DNA of 64,000 nt, taken from Metallyticus violacea (Eukaryota; Arthropoda; Insecta; Mantodea; Metallyticidae). Below the pieces are notes generated by a model that was not told the DNA's origin, ran no database searches, and worked only from the letters and a program-made list of their open reading frames with translations. The translations under genes and the position numbers were made by a program. Shown piece after piece: positions 34,321-45,559 of this stretch (position 1 is its first letter; each line of letters opens with the position of its first letter). Location: positions 303,462,512-303,526,511 of the forward strand of contig CM060846.1 of the NCBI GenBank assembly GCA_030762175.1, in the 5' to 3' direction.

Positions 34321-35580
34321 TCACAGCATTTGGCGCTCTGAAAGTTTTTAGTTGTTTAAAAGGGGTTAACGTTGAGCGTAAAGCAGTTTTCCATAATGTA
34401 TGCTGATTGTCATGTGACACATTGCACTGGTGCTACTCAGTGATTTTTGCTGCTTCATGCACGCCCATTCCAATTACGTCCCTCACCTAGTCCCGTGTTT
34501 TTCTTGTTTTAAGTGAAACTTTACGTGGACCAAATGGCTCGTTGCATTAACTTTGTTTTATTCTATTTCTTAATGGTTGTTGTTAAAACTTTCAAGGTTT
34601 TCGCAAATTTTCTACCAAAATTTCCATTATTGATCTCATGGGCTGACATTCTCTTTGTGTCATCGTCAGTTATATGACCCTACAACATATTAAGAAATGT
34701 ACACTAAGATCTACAAGTGCTGGTGTTCTGCAGAGATAATTTTCAGAACGCATGAAATAAACATTCTAGGTTTCAACCATCTGTTTCACCACCGTTAACA
34801 CATGACATTAACTAGCTCAATAGGTAGGCCACTTTTACTATTTTTTTCTCTTTCGTTTCTGTTAAAATGTGGTTAATTTGTGCATTAATACTCAGACTTA
34901 TTTATCAATAGCATCCAAGTTCAGGAAAAGTTAAACTTTTGTACTAAATACGCATTTCACAGTTCTTACATCTTAGTCTTAATACGTATGACCCTGGAAG
35001 CATAAGTATTTCACTCCGAAACTTTAAGCAATAAAATAAAAATAGATACTGACGTCCATTTACCCCAAATTTAAAGAAATTGCTATGGAAATGACCCTCC
35101 ATTATCCCTTTGAAATTAAGCAAATTAGCCAGCAACTTTTGTTGTACTCTGTACTCTTCGTTTCATATGAAACAAATAATGAGAAATGTGGTGAAAAGCT
35201 AACTTCTGAACTTTAGAACGGTATAATTTTTCAATTATAATTACATATATATGGCTAAGCAAAATTACATTCATCCCTTCACGCAGTGAACAGCCTGTTG
35301 AAATTACTAGGAGAGCATTATTTAGGTAGAAACGAGTTATAATGCTTTTTGGGATGGAGTTCATTTAACATATCTACAGGCTGTCCGTGTGACATTCTTT
35401 AATGTATATTTAAAGTTGATGTCAGTATTATATGAGGTACTGGCATTTTTCACAATCGTAAGTACAATATCCGGTGCAATTTAATTACAATTAACGTTTT
35501 ACACCTGTTGCCTAGATGTTCAGAATAGTGCATTTTAGCAAGAATGAATTTTGCGAACAATCGAGGTGTCGATATCTGTC
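34321..35580. other. No gene seen
   Basis: About 1.3 kb of AT-rich DNA. Minus-strand frames at 34,088-34,420 (mostly SINE), 34,944-35,135 and 35,125-35,364 have no domain resemblance. Confidence 0.4.
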
Positions 35581-35584
35581 CCTG

Positions 35585-35622
35585 TATATAAGAGGGGGGA
35601 AATCAGGTAAAAGCATCATTCA
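35585..35622 (+). promoter_or_regulatory. Candidate core promoter, TATA plus initiator
   Basis: TATATAAG at 35,585-35,592 is followed by an arthropod-type initiator TCATTC. Its A at 35,618 is 31 bp from the TATAAG start, the canonical spacing. A short plus-strand ATG frame follows. Chance TATA boxes are common in AT-rich DNA, so the spacing is the main support. Confidence 0.3.
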
Positions 35623-35685
35623 AGATTAGAGCCTGCGCTTTTCGTACTGCAGCTAGTTTTCGACTGAACAGCCCTGGTTGTGCTA

Positions 35686-35744
35686 ATGTGTATGCCGTGC
35701 CATTTTGCCGGAACATTAACTGCTATTGTGCGTTTCTGTGACAG
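35686..35744 (+). CDS. Hypothetical short first coding exon
   Basis: From ATG at 35,686 the frame runs 19 codons (MCMPCHFAGTLTAIVRFCD) to ACAG|GTTTGT, an acceptable donor at 35,745. It lies about 70 nt after the candidate initiator. A TATA promoter with a short first exon is common for inducible insect genes, but no next exon was identified, and the peptide is only weakly like a signal peptide. Confidence 0.15.
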
Positions 35745-36049
35745 GTTTGTTATGCTTTAGCACATTTATTTCAAAGATTTTCCATTTAAAACATTTTGTG
35801 GATTCAGTAAATTTTCGAACATACTTCGATACACTTCTCTCATCCTCTCATCAACGAATGATATTTTTTCGTATAACTAAGTTATATGTCCTTCAATGAA
35901 AGCAATCCACACTCCCCTAGGTGTTTATTAAAAAATTGTTTATGTATTTGTGAGTCAGCCTTTCTAAAGTAGCACTTTTTCAGTTCAAGAAAGCCCTTAG
36001 AGTTAAAGTTATGGGGAATTTATATTTATATAAGATTAGAGTTTCACCG

Positions 36050-36165
36050 CCATGATTCGGATGTTATCGTGTATGCTCGCAACTGGCGAACCCGGTTAAG
36101 ATTAGCTGGGTAAGGGTTTTTCCAGAATTTTCCCTTAAATTGAAAATTGATTACTAGCTAACTTT
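36050..36165 (+). mobile_element. Possible SINE-like repeat (type E)
   Basis: GAACCCGGTTAAGATTAGCT, then TGGGTAAGGGTTTTTCCAG and AATTTTCCCTTAAATTG resemble the minus-strand block at 22.4-22.56 kb. Old and incomplete. Confidence 0.3.
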
Positions 36166-36267
36166 AAACAACAGACTTTGGGCTCATATTCACCATTTTT
36201 TTTTTTCGTTCTTTTAAAAAGCACACACTAGAAACAAAACTAGGACTGCTCACGGAAATGATTGTTG

Positions 36268-36553
36268 ATTTGGTTTATTTACGGACGCTCTTTTAACATC
36301 TCAGGTCATCAGCGTCCCATTTAATTCAGGGCGTAAAATGACCGACAAATTTTGCTCAGAGGCCTTTTCTTTCAGGCTTGAGTTTGTTTTTTCGTGCCGT
36401 AAATATACTAGGGACCCACGGCTTTACTTCCCTTCCGAAGGAAGCCATACTTAGGATGTTTACTCCCGAAAAAATCCATTGACCGTGACCGGGATTATTG
36501 AACCCGCGATCTTGGGTTTAGGAGCAAGTATGATTACCACTACACCACGATGA
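36268..36553 (-). mobile_element. SINE family B, near full length
   Basis: Minus-strand family B. The head TCATCGTGGTGTAGTGGTAA lies at the right end, then a B box with one extra base (GGGTTCAATAATCCC), the body CATACTTAGGATG region and CCGACAAATTTTGCTCAGAG as seen on the plus strand, and the terminal GTAAATAAACCAAATC. The TSD is unclear. Confidence 0.85.
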
Positions 36554-36792
36554 CGACTCGCGGAGATTGGAAGATAAGTTATTTATTAAATGCATTGCAA
36601 ATAATAGCCCCACAAATTCATCCGTTTTGCGTATGAAATTATTATTTTTCCTAAGAAATCCATCAGCGTTTAAATAATTTCTCTTTGTGTAACTTTTCTA
36701 AGCTACAAAGTCTCAAATTTCAGGGACAAGGAAACACAACATTGCCAGTGCCCGAATGGATAAATGCGTGGGAAATTTCTCATATCAGGTGT

Positions 36793-37041
36793 TCGAAACG
36801 ACACGGGTAGCCGGAACTCGTGAACGAGGGAGATCTGGGATTCGATTCCCGTCAGGGTTTTTCTTTTTCAGGTTTTCCGCAGTCTCCATAAATGACAAAT
36901 GCCAGGAAGGTATTCTAAAAGTAGGCGTAAAATGCTTCTTTCCTTTAAAAATATTCGTTTTCAACTTATCATTTCATCTCATGTATCATCGATGCCTATG
37001 TGCATCAATAGTGAAAACTGATGTTAAACAATATTTTAAAA
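36793..37041 (+). mobile_element. SINE family A, variant head
   Basis: Plus-strand copy whose head (CACGGGTAGCCGGAACTCGT with B box GATTCGATTCCC) differs from the usual one. The body (GGTTTTCCGCAGTC, ATAAATGACAAATGCCAGG, TTATCATTTCATCTCATGTA) and end (GTGAAAACTGATGTTAAAC) are recognisable. The frame at 36,756-37,103 is a chance reading of this SINE. Confidence 0.75.
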
Positions 37042-38109
37042 ATCAAATTTTTCAATGTGCCTCTTTTCATCTTCAGATAAAAGTTGTTTGCACCTACTGG
37101 TAATCGGTCTGGCATTTGAAGTGTTGCCTCAGTTCGTTTGCTGTTATGTGTCGTACATAAGAGACACTCACTGGCTACCACTGCGTTTATTGATTTGTCA
37201 TTGATAATTACATAAAAACAACTTCACCATCAACAAAACAAACAGCACTGAAACAGCAATCTTTTTCGTGAATGAATGTCTGCTCATTAATACACAAGCA
37301 GAGTATTTGGTGAGATGTGAAAATATTAACCATATAACTTCGAAACTAATTAAATATAGGTGAACTTCCGATAAAGTCAGTGTTTAAGGTAATCAAGTTA
37401 TATTTTGTAAAGAAACATTAACTTGCAAGCCAGTATCTGTAGTAATTAAAACTCCTGATTTCCAAACTGCACGCCAGTTTGAACTGAACAGGATTACTTA
37501 ATAAAACGGCATGAATTTTATTGATAACAGAGTTGTCTTGGACAAACACTTTGAGGCAGGGAATCAATGGTTTCCTAAGTCAAATTTCCGGGTTACGTGG
37601 ATTCTAAATATTGAAGTATTATGACTTGATCAATCAGTTATAAAAGAAAATAGGGAAATATTTTGTATTAGAATGATATCATGTTGTAATTGATTAAAGA
37701 AAACCTGACAGTTAATAAATTGTCAATTCATATTTAACTTTATCAAAATCCATAAAAAAATTGCAAACTAATCGTAGCTGCATATATGAATGGTTAATTT
37801 TGTTTCATGCAGTGCCTCGACCCAGATAGGAGTGCAAGCAATTACACTTTGTTCTATTAATGAATCTCTAATTTCAGCTATTAACAATATGTTCCACTCA
37901 TGACATGAACCACATTTTTTGAATAGAAAAATATACTGAATAGTATTGTGCACATGTGCGACATACTGGCGGGAAATTTTGTTAAACGGCATGACCGTTG
38001 GTAAGCGTGATTCTTGTAACTGTTTTATTCAAATTTTCAAACAGATGCAATGGGCAGTTCTTTGTTGCGAGCTATTATAATTTATCTGTGTAACACTTTT
38101 CATTGAAAT

Positions 38110-38607
38110 GGATGAGGACTGGTATAGTGCAGTGGAAAAAACACTTAAAATTAAAATAATTGGACTGCGGCCCAGATACAAACTGAGCTGAAGGAAGTTT
38201 ATGGGTACTGTGCTCCAGCACTCGAGCTCATTAATGTAAATGAAATTAAACGTTGCCGTACGAGTACTGCAAATGCTGCACATTCCGAACGCAAGATTAA
38301 GGATTTTTCTAAAGAAATAGTAGATAAAATCCATAGGTGACAGTCGCATTAAGATTCGTGAGATTGTTGAGATGATAGGCATCTCATGTGAACAGAAACA
38401 TAATATGATGCTGTGAAGTTCTGCATATGAAGAAGATAATTGCGCGACAGGTGCCGCGCTTGTTGACACCAGAATAAGAGGAAAGAAATTTCAAAATCGA
38501 GTTTGGAAAAGTTGCAGCCTAATCCGAAAGATTTCTGGCGTTTTATTACAACAGATGAAACTTGGATCCACCACTACGTCCCGGAGACAAAACAGCAGTC
38601 AAAACAG
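38110..38607 (+). pseudogene. mariner relic, 5' half of a split element
   Basis: Readable blocks across frames: TAAQIQTELKEVYGYCAPAL (about 38,164-38,220), a decayed RTSTANA...IVDKIH, SRIKIREIVEMIGISCE, RQVPRLLTP (about 38,445), LEKLQPNPKDFWRFITTDET with WIHHYVPETKQQSKQ (38,510-38,607), which carries the first catalytic Asp. The reading stops sharply after Gln at 38,605-38,607, and the next expected residue, Trp, is found at 39,944. Several frameshifts and stops make it inactive. Confidence 0.85.
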
Positions 38608-39943
38608 GGAATTTGCAGGGCAGATTTAATGTTGAAATTTGATGTATTAACGGAGAAGATTTGGAAGGATTTGATTAATGATTTGATTATGATTTCTTCG
38701 GGATGACGGTTTTCTTCTTTTCCTCTCTGATCATTTTCCACTGACTTACAATTGCGCCGACTAGCTCTTATTTTCTTTTCTGGACTATTTTATGATCCGG
38801 AGACCGCAGGGGAAGGCATCAAGGAGGCAATAAGGGGATTACCAAGATTTATCGTATTAAAAGATGAAACACAATGTATTGTTCAGAGTCTATTCCACTT
38901 AAAAAGAACCACCGTTACTCCTTGGAGAATTTCTTGGACAATATGTATCACTTTTGCACTAACTATAAGAATTCATGATATCCAACACACGACGAAATTT
39001 TTCTACTCGGTGCTGGTCATTAGCGTATATTAATGTTAACTACAGATGCTGATAGCGACGATATTGATGTCATTGCACTATACGAAGGATAAAACTCATA
39101 ACAATAACAACAATCACGATAAGTCATAAATGACACCCCGCTACTCTGAGAAATTCAATAAAACTGCTACGGCTGAATCATAGCACTCTTGGTAAAACTC
39201 TCGGTGATAACTCTCTTAGTAAAACTGACGCAACTAATTGAGTAAAACTGATGCCACTCTCTGATTAGAACTGACGCAACTGCCGCGCTAAACTGAATAA
39301 GAATGAAAACTGCCCCTTTAAACTGATGCTGGGCCGCAAAATTACAAGCTTAAATAAACCTTGAAATCGGTTAGTTTCCAGAAGCTATCTTTTCTCTCAA
39401 AATATGAATTTAGAAGGATGTAGAATAGCATTTCACATATCCATGTGTTTTCATTGGTTAATATATTTCCCTCCGGTCTTTCTTATTTTCTTGATTGGCT
39501 AATCATGCCTACGTGACTCCCATCTCATAAATATCCAAATGACACCGTTAGCATCTTCCTTGAAAGGTTATCGCCCTGTCTCTTCACCGTATCTGGTATA
39601 GCATGAGTTTATTACGTTCGTACTTCCTAATAAAACAAAAGCAAAATTCTCGACTGTATACAAAATAAACAACTTCTACTAGAACCCTGCTTTACAATTC
39701 TCTATGTAATAGCGGTCTGTTTCCCCTTTTCTTTTCCCCTTTCTATACAAATATTGTTATACAATAGATTTCTCTGTTCCCTTTCCAGGTCAAGTTTTTA
39801 ACAGAAAGCAGGGGGGGTTTCCACTCTGGTAAAAAAATAACACCACAAATAATAATTCACCATTTACAGGAAATAGCGATAACACTACAAATCATGATTA
39901 CATCCAACTTACATAGGATTGATAAATAGATTACACCTGAGAG
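38608..39943. mobile_element. 1,336-bp insertion inside mariner
   Basis: The two mariner halves align to one transposase with this block between the Gln and Trp codons. Its middle (about 39,150-39,330) has degenerate direct repeats of a phrase like GTAAAACTGACGCAACT, and its right part (39,330-39,700) is C/T-rich with AATAAAA near 39,630, a layout reminiscent of an insect LTR. No clear terminal repeats or target duplication are visible, so the type is unresolved. Open frames at 38,752-39,033 and 38,610-38,706 match nothing I recognise. Confidence 0.55.
39150..39330. repeat. Degenerate short direct repeats
   Basis: Variants of TAGTAAAACTGACGCAACT recur about five times at intervals of roughly 20-35 bp, with substitutions. 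Confidence 0.5.
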
Positions 39944-40495
39944 TGGAAGGCCGCTTCAAATTGGCGAATAGGAAAGGGCACAAAAAAACGAACTATAACC
40001 GCTTTGGCGGCGGTAAAATAATGGCAATCTTTCCTTTTCTTTTCTTTTTTTCCCTCCCTTGCGGAGTATCATCATTATTGATTAATTTGGAAAAGGGCAA
40101 AACAGTGACTGGCTGTTGTTACCCAACGTTGTTCGACCGTCTGTATACTGAGTTGAAGCAGAAGTAACCAAGACTGGCGTACAAAGAAAGTGTCCTCCAA
40201 CAGGACAGAGCGTCTGCCCGCATGTCGGCCGTTGCGAAGGCAAAAGTGCACGAGTTCTGCTTCGAAATAGTTCCCCACCCACCCAACTCCCCAGTTTTGG
40301 CCCCATGTGACTCTTTTCTCATTCCTAACTTAAAAAAGTAGCTTGGGAGTAGAATTTTTCGTCGAATGAAGAGGTTATTTATGCTGTAAACCAGTATTAT
40401 GCCAAATTGGAATGCATTTTTTTCTGAGGGAGTATTAAAATTGGAATCTCACTGGACCAGATACATTGAGCTCAAAGGAATAAAATTTGTTTTTC
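39944..40495 (+). pseudogene. mariner relic, 3' half of the split element
   Basis: Starts with the Trp codon at 39,944. Then a KKT...GGGKIMAIF block, LLINLEKGKTVTGCCYPTLF and DRLYTELKQK with an in-frame stop (40,165-40,167). LAYKESVLQQDRASARMSAV holds the second catalytic Asp. AKVHEFCFEIVPHPPNSPVL then APCDSFLIPNLKK carries the third Asp, and the C-terminal LESHWTRYIELKG closes the region near 40,475. An A-run at 40,499-40,517 follows. The order is canonical. Confidence 0.85.
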
Positions 40496-40549
40496 CAAAA
40501 AAAAAAAAAAAAAAAAGTTATTTACTATATTTTTTACTAGACTTGTTAA

Positions 40550-41100
40550 TTCTCTCTCATGAATTTAAAGGAAACTTGCTTCGCACACTGGAAAAAGAAC
40601 CTGCAACCAAAACCAGTGATATCGGATGATCCGTGGTCACCATCCACGTTATTACTTGGAATTGCCTGCAACGTCCATCTCCATCTGAAAAAGTACAAAC
40701 CTGACATGCGACTTATTTTGCCACCCGCTTGTTGTTTTGTAATTGGGCTTTGCGGCAACAGTCAGACTTATGTTGTTCGCTGACGAACCATGTTATTAGG
40801 GTTGGCTGACCCTAATCGCAAGGTATAGCCATGCGTACGCATAGAGGTAGAATAATTCTCATGGATTGTGGCACTACGCAGAAAAAGCATTGAATGTCAA
40901 CATTGATAGACAGTTCTTCCAGAATCTGTTTCCATTCTTTTTCTAGCTTGTCCTTGTCGCTGAGCCGGAAGAGACAGTCCAAATAAATTTTGTCCACCAT
41001 GACCTTCAGAGCTCAGTTCTCCTAATTTCTCTTCCTGGGGCCACCCCCAGACTATGGTGATTACTGATAAGACACATTTATAGGCCCGGAAGCCGGCATC
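40550..41100 (-). other. Coding-like segment, not recognised
   Basis: On the minus strand, 40,812-41,000 reads MVDKIYLDCLFRLSDKDKLE then KEWKQILEELS, a helical charged stretch with GC-richer codons than the surroundings, before decaying. A stop lies just upstream in frame. Flanking DNA (40,990-41,110) is also GC-richer. It could be a relic exon, a processed pseudogene or part of an unknown element; no family identified. Confidence 0.2.
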
Positions 41101-43846
41101 AACGTAGCGATTTTCGAATCCTACACTGGATACTACGAGAATCTTTTAAAGTATGAAATTTCTATTTTTTTCTTGTGTGTTCATTGGGGCACATTCCTTC
41201 ATCTGTTATATCATTGAAAAGTGTATTCACTTTGCAACTATTGCAGCAAAAAATATTAGCTTCATAATTTCATAAGCCATAATCATTACATTCTTTGTGC
41301 CAATGCATTGCGCAAAATTTAAAACTAGGCCTGCATTGATAGTTTGAAACTGTAAAAAAATTAAATTCAAGCGTTTGTCTGCACTTATAATAAATATAAG
41401 TGAGATAAATGTTAACTTTTCGCCAGGATTCGAATACAGTTATCGCATCACAATAGTAACTTAATAAAAGAGATTAGGAGCGTAGAAACGCAGTTAATAA
41501 ATATTATAAAAATAAAGTTTCAAGTGTTAGAGAATGACTGTCTCACTCGAAAATACATTTGTGCCCACCCAGTATCGGATCTGCATTTTAAGGGAGAAAA
41601 ATTTTATAAAATGTCATAAAAGTTTTCAAAACTGCATAGAGTGATCGTAAGATTCTTTTCGAAAGAAGACCAGGGTTGTCCAGTACAGGAGATAGATCTT
41701 GGCCACTAGCTACTGGAACTGTGAGAGGATTTCACTGGTATCAACGCAGACTACTAAATAAACTGCGAGCAGCAATGTAAGAAAAGAGATGCTTTATTCC
41801 GAGCCATGGTGTTCGACTTGCACCATTGTTCATTACCCAGATTGCAAGGATACTGTGAAGAATTGTGAATTCATCAACCCCATAGTCCATTATAGCCCCC
41901 ACCTAGTTTTATCTTTCCTCAAAATTGAAGAAAAATCTAGGAGACAAATGAATTTATGATATTGTGGTGAGAAATCCATTTTAAATCATTTTACATACAA
42001 AAGTTCGTATTGTATTTTCAAGGTCATAGAAGTTCTAATTCAAAGATGTAAAAATTTTGTTGAAATTAACGGAGACTATGTTGAAATATGACATGACTGT
42101 GTTCCTAAAGTAAGTTCGGCCGTAAACTTATGGAACCTTTTTCGTGTATAGAAGTTCATAATTGCTTAACTAGATAATCTCAGTTAACATATGGTTGATT
42201 TTAGGTCTAGTAGTTTATTACAAATAGAATTTTAAGTATATTCTGAAAAAGTCCTAGCCACAGCTTGTGACTCTTCTATGATAAAGATTTCAACTGATAA
42301 AGAAAGAAATGAACAAAGGAGTCAGTATTGACTCTCCTGATTCTTACATCGGTCCTATTCCAAAGATTTGCTTTTCAGCGTTGACTTGCATGTAATTCCA
42401 TTCAAGCTAGCAAAGAGGATTGCAGAGGTTACTCCGCCATGAATGTTCTCTCTCTTTTGAGTAAGTCATGAATGGATAAGCAAAGTCTTGTCATTTTGAA
42501 GAGGCAAAAATCCGAAAACGAAGAGAAACGGTGTTGACCAAAATAAAAGGACGAACAGAGAAAACTACATCGTTAACTTCATATTTCAAATTATATATGC
42601 ACTATATGAAAACGAAAAACGCGTTTAATGAGTAAATAAACATACTTGACAAAAATTGTTAAAGGTCAGAATGACCCTAGATGCCTAATAATATTTCAAT
42701 TTTTCTATTTTATTTTATATTCATCGTTAAAGTTAAACTTGGGCATTCGCACACTATATTGTAGAACTGTGTGTCGATCTAGGCAGATATTCCATTACAG
42801 TTTTCACATATTTTTCTTTTGGATAGACAACCTATGTACAATTTTCCTGGCTGATTTTACATAGGAACATTTGCAGTTATTGCTCCGCGCAATAAGTACG
42901 TTCTTCGTAGAGATACTGACGTACAGTGTTTAATGCTTGCCATCTGCACTTTCGTGCTGCATTATTTGTAGTATGGACATGTACAGCATTGTTAAAGCAT
43001 GAGGGAAGTTCCATGTAAATCGTACCTGAGTGCGTCTAAGTGCTTGGAAACAATATCCGCCAACAAAGTACAAACATCATCGCCACTACACTGTTTGCCC
43101 CCCCCCCCCACTTTTTATTTTATATTGCCTTTGATATTTCTGCTCTTCTGTGCTAAATTCCAAATAAAATTATATCATATTTCAATAAGCTGTGTGTCTT
43201 TAAAGTGAAAATAAAATATAGGACAAACAGAGGAAATATTGTAACTAAAACAATCTCTTACTGATGCAATGTTATCAAGTCTGCATTTTACATTCACTTT
43301 CTTTGGAATAAACAGTGTATACGAGTCAGTATTTATAACATCTTTTGGGTTGTGTTGAAGTCACACTCTTTAACCCGTCTTAAGCCCTTTAAAATTACTC
43401 TCGTCCAATTATAATTAGGAAATTAGAAATGACTTGTTTTGAAATTATGAATTGCTATTTTGTAACAATAAATATTGACATATTCACTTTTATGGATTTC
43501 ACAGTAAAGCGAGCTCCTTACCTGGGGGTAACGAAAATAAAAAAGTGATTTATGCTTAAAAAGTTACTGCGAGAGAAAGTGAACAAAACTAAGAGATTTC
43601 AAGACGTTGTGGAGATATTAAAGGGACAGATGGAGAAGGACTGAAACTGGAAGTGGAAACTTAAATAGAGCATTCAGTGTGCTCAGCTTCAATTGCTGAT
43701 TGGACGAATGTTTCGGTGAACTTACTTCAAAGAATTTTTCTTGCAACCTTAAGCTGCATTGAAATTGTTATTTCTCCCGTAATCAAGTGTTTTATCTTTA
43801 TGTCAGACAGAATATAAGCAAGCAGTTTAGCTAGAAAGCGAATTTG
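41101..43846. other. No gene seen
   Basis: About 2.7 kb of AT-rich DNA with a C run near 43,099-43,110. No coding or repeat family recognised. Confidence 0.45.
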
Positions 43847-44359
43847 TTATACATATTTCATCTGTATAACTTGCTGTATATGTGAAGAATAAGTTTTCCT
43901 TAGACAATACGTTAGTGTTCTTAAGCGCGGGGTATATTTATTCATGAAACTGTGACCCCCAAGATCACTAGATGAATAATTCATGAAAGAGTTGAAGTAA
44001 CATTTTTCCCTATGCAAGTTGACCCCTTTCGTCGCTCTGAAATCCTTGTATATGTATCCTTTTATTCCCTGTGAGATTTCCAACTCATTTACATGTAACG
44101 AAACCTTACGCCGAGGACGTTTCAGATATCTGAAATAGCAATGCATGCGTGTAAACAAAATAAGAGAGAAACATTGAGAGAAGTAAAAGAAGCCAGAATT
44201 AGTAGGCTGCCCAAATGAAAGGTTCATAATTTCATATCTCTGCACATGGAAAACATGAGAAAACAATTTCATTGAATGCAAGTCTAATGAGATAAGTTCA
44301 AAGCTGCAGTGTGTTACGTCTATAGCTTTAAGCAAAGACATCTGTGTACCTACTGTCAT
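43847..44359 (-). other. 170-codon open frame, no known domain
   Basis: The longest open frame in the window. The translation is rich in Ser, Phe, Tyr and His with no motif that I recognise, no transmembrane run and no signal peptide. In DNA of this composition a 170-codon frame is rare by chance (on my rough base-composition estimate, well under one expected in 64 kb), but one such frame remains compatible with chance. A 16-bp perfect palindrome (TTTCAGATATCTGAAA, 44,120-44,135) lies inside. It could be an unspliced exon or a lineage-specific gene. Confidence 0.2.
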
Positions 44360-45550
44360 TTATGTCTGGGCAATGACTCGGTTTTCATGAACACGATCTG
44401 TTCACACTTTTATGTAGCAATGATGTTAAGAACGTTAAACGAAATTAATTAACATATTATCTCGTTGACACCAGATGCAATAGTTAAAATCTTCGGAAAA
44501 TTAATGCCAAACTCATAAATGATCTCTGTGGTCACGCCTAGCTTAATCATCGTTTATAAATGCTATAAAAATATACTAAACCATTACATTTTCTTACTTT
44601 GATTCAAAAAATGCATTGCAATTTTTCTATAAAGCATCAATTCTGAGTAACTAATTTGTTCTTCAGTATTAAAAATAACATAAAATTCAAGTTCAGAAAT
44701 ATTGTTACAACAATGCATTTAATTAAAACGTATTATCCATTATAGCCAGTTATGTATTATATGGCTCATTGTTAATCTTAAACAATAGTAAGTAAAATTA
44801 AATAATTTTAATTTAGTTGAAGTGTATTATAAGTATTAATTTGTCTTGCTTTTATTTTCAAATTTCCATCAGTATAAATCTATTTGAGTGAGTTCTTGTA
44901 AATATGGAAAAGCAGACGAATCGAGGATATAAAAATTCTGCACACAATATTTGCTATGTGCGGTAAATTTGTGATAAAATCACAGAAAGTGAAACATGCT
45001 GTCTCTCTTTCGGCTGCGTATATGTGTTTTAAGCTTAAGGGCGTCTCAACATCAAAGGCCATTAGCACCCATAAATTTAAAGCAGAAGGCTAATCCACAG
45101 AGCTGTATATACCGACATATTTATAACTAAACGTATAGAAGTTAAAAAAGGTAGAATAGGAACGTTTAAACAGGCACAAATGCTGGGATCCGATTTAATA
45201 ACGCAAATTTATTTTGAAAATTAATTCACATAATGTACCACACAACTGATACCTGCGTTGTAAATAGGAAGCTCAATGAAGCATTGTATGTTTCACATTG
45301 GTCGGGATTTGGCAATGATTACACAGAGGAGCCACGTGGCCTCGAAGGAGGCGAACGAGGTTAAAAAGCAATGGCCAATCCGCAATCCAGATATAATTAC
45401 TTCTTCGTCTACTATTATGAATTGAATTTTCCAAAGTTGAAGGAAAATCTTTCATTTCAAGGAGTTATTTCGTTAATGCCACTGGAGATCAAGACTAACT
45501 CTAGCCACCACACATATGCCGCAGGTCTTGTAAAGTTAATCTAACCAAGT
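44360..45550. other. AT-rich DNA, no gene seen
   Basis: Very AT-rich up to about 44,880; nothing recognised. Confidence 0.5.
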
Positions 45551-45559
45551 GATTAAATG

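Noticed and set aside
36756..37103. 115-codon plus-strand open frame
   Set aside because: It is translated SINE A sequence.
38029..38469. 146-codon minus-strand open frame
   Set aside because: It is the antisense of the mariner 5' half, whose plus-strand reading matches the transposase in order.
40075..40322. Three minus-strand open frames of 67-74 codons
   Set aside because: They are antisense to the catalytic region of the mariner 3' half.
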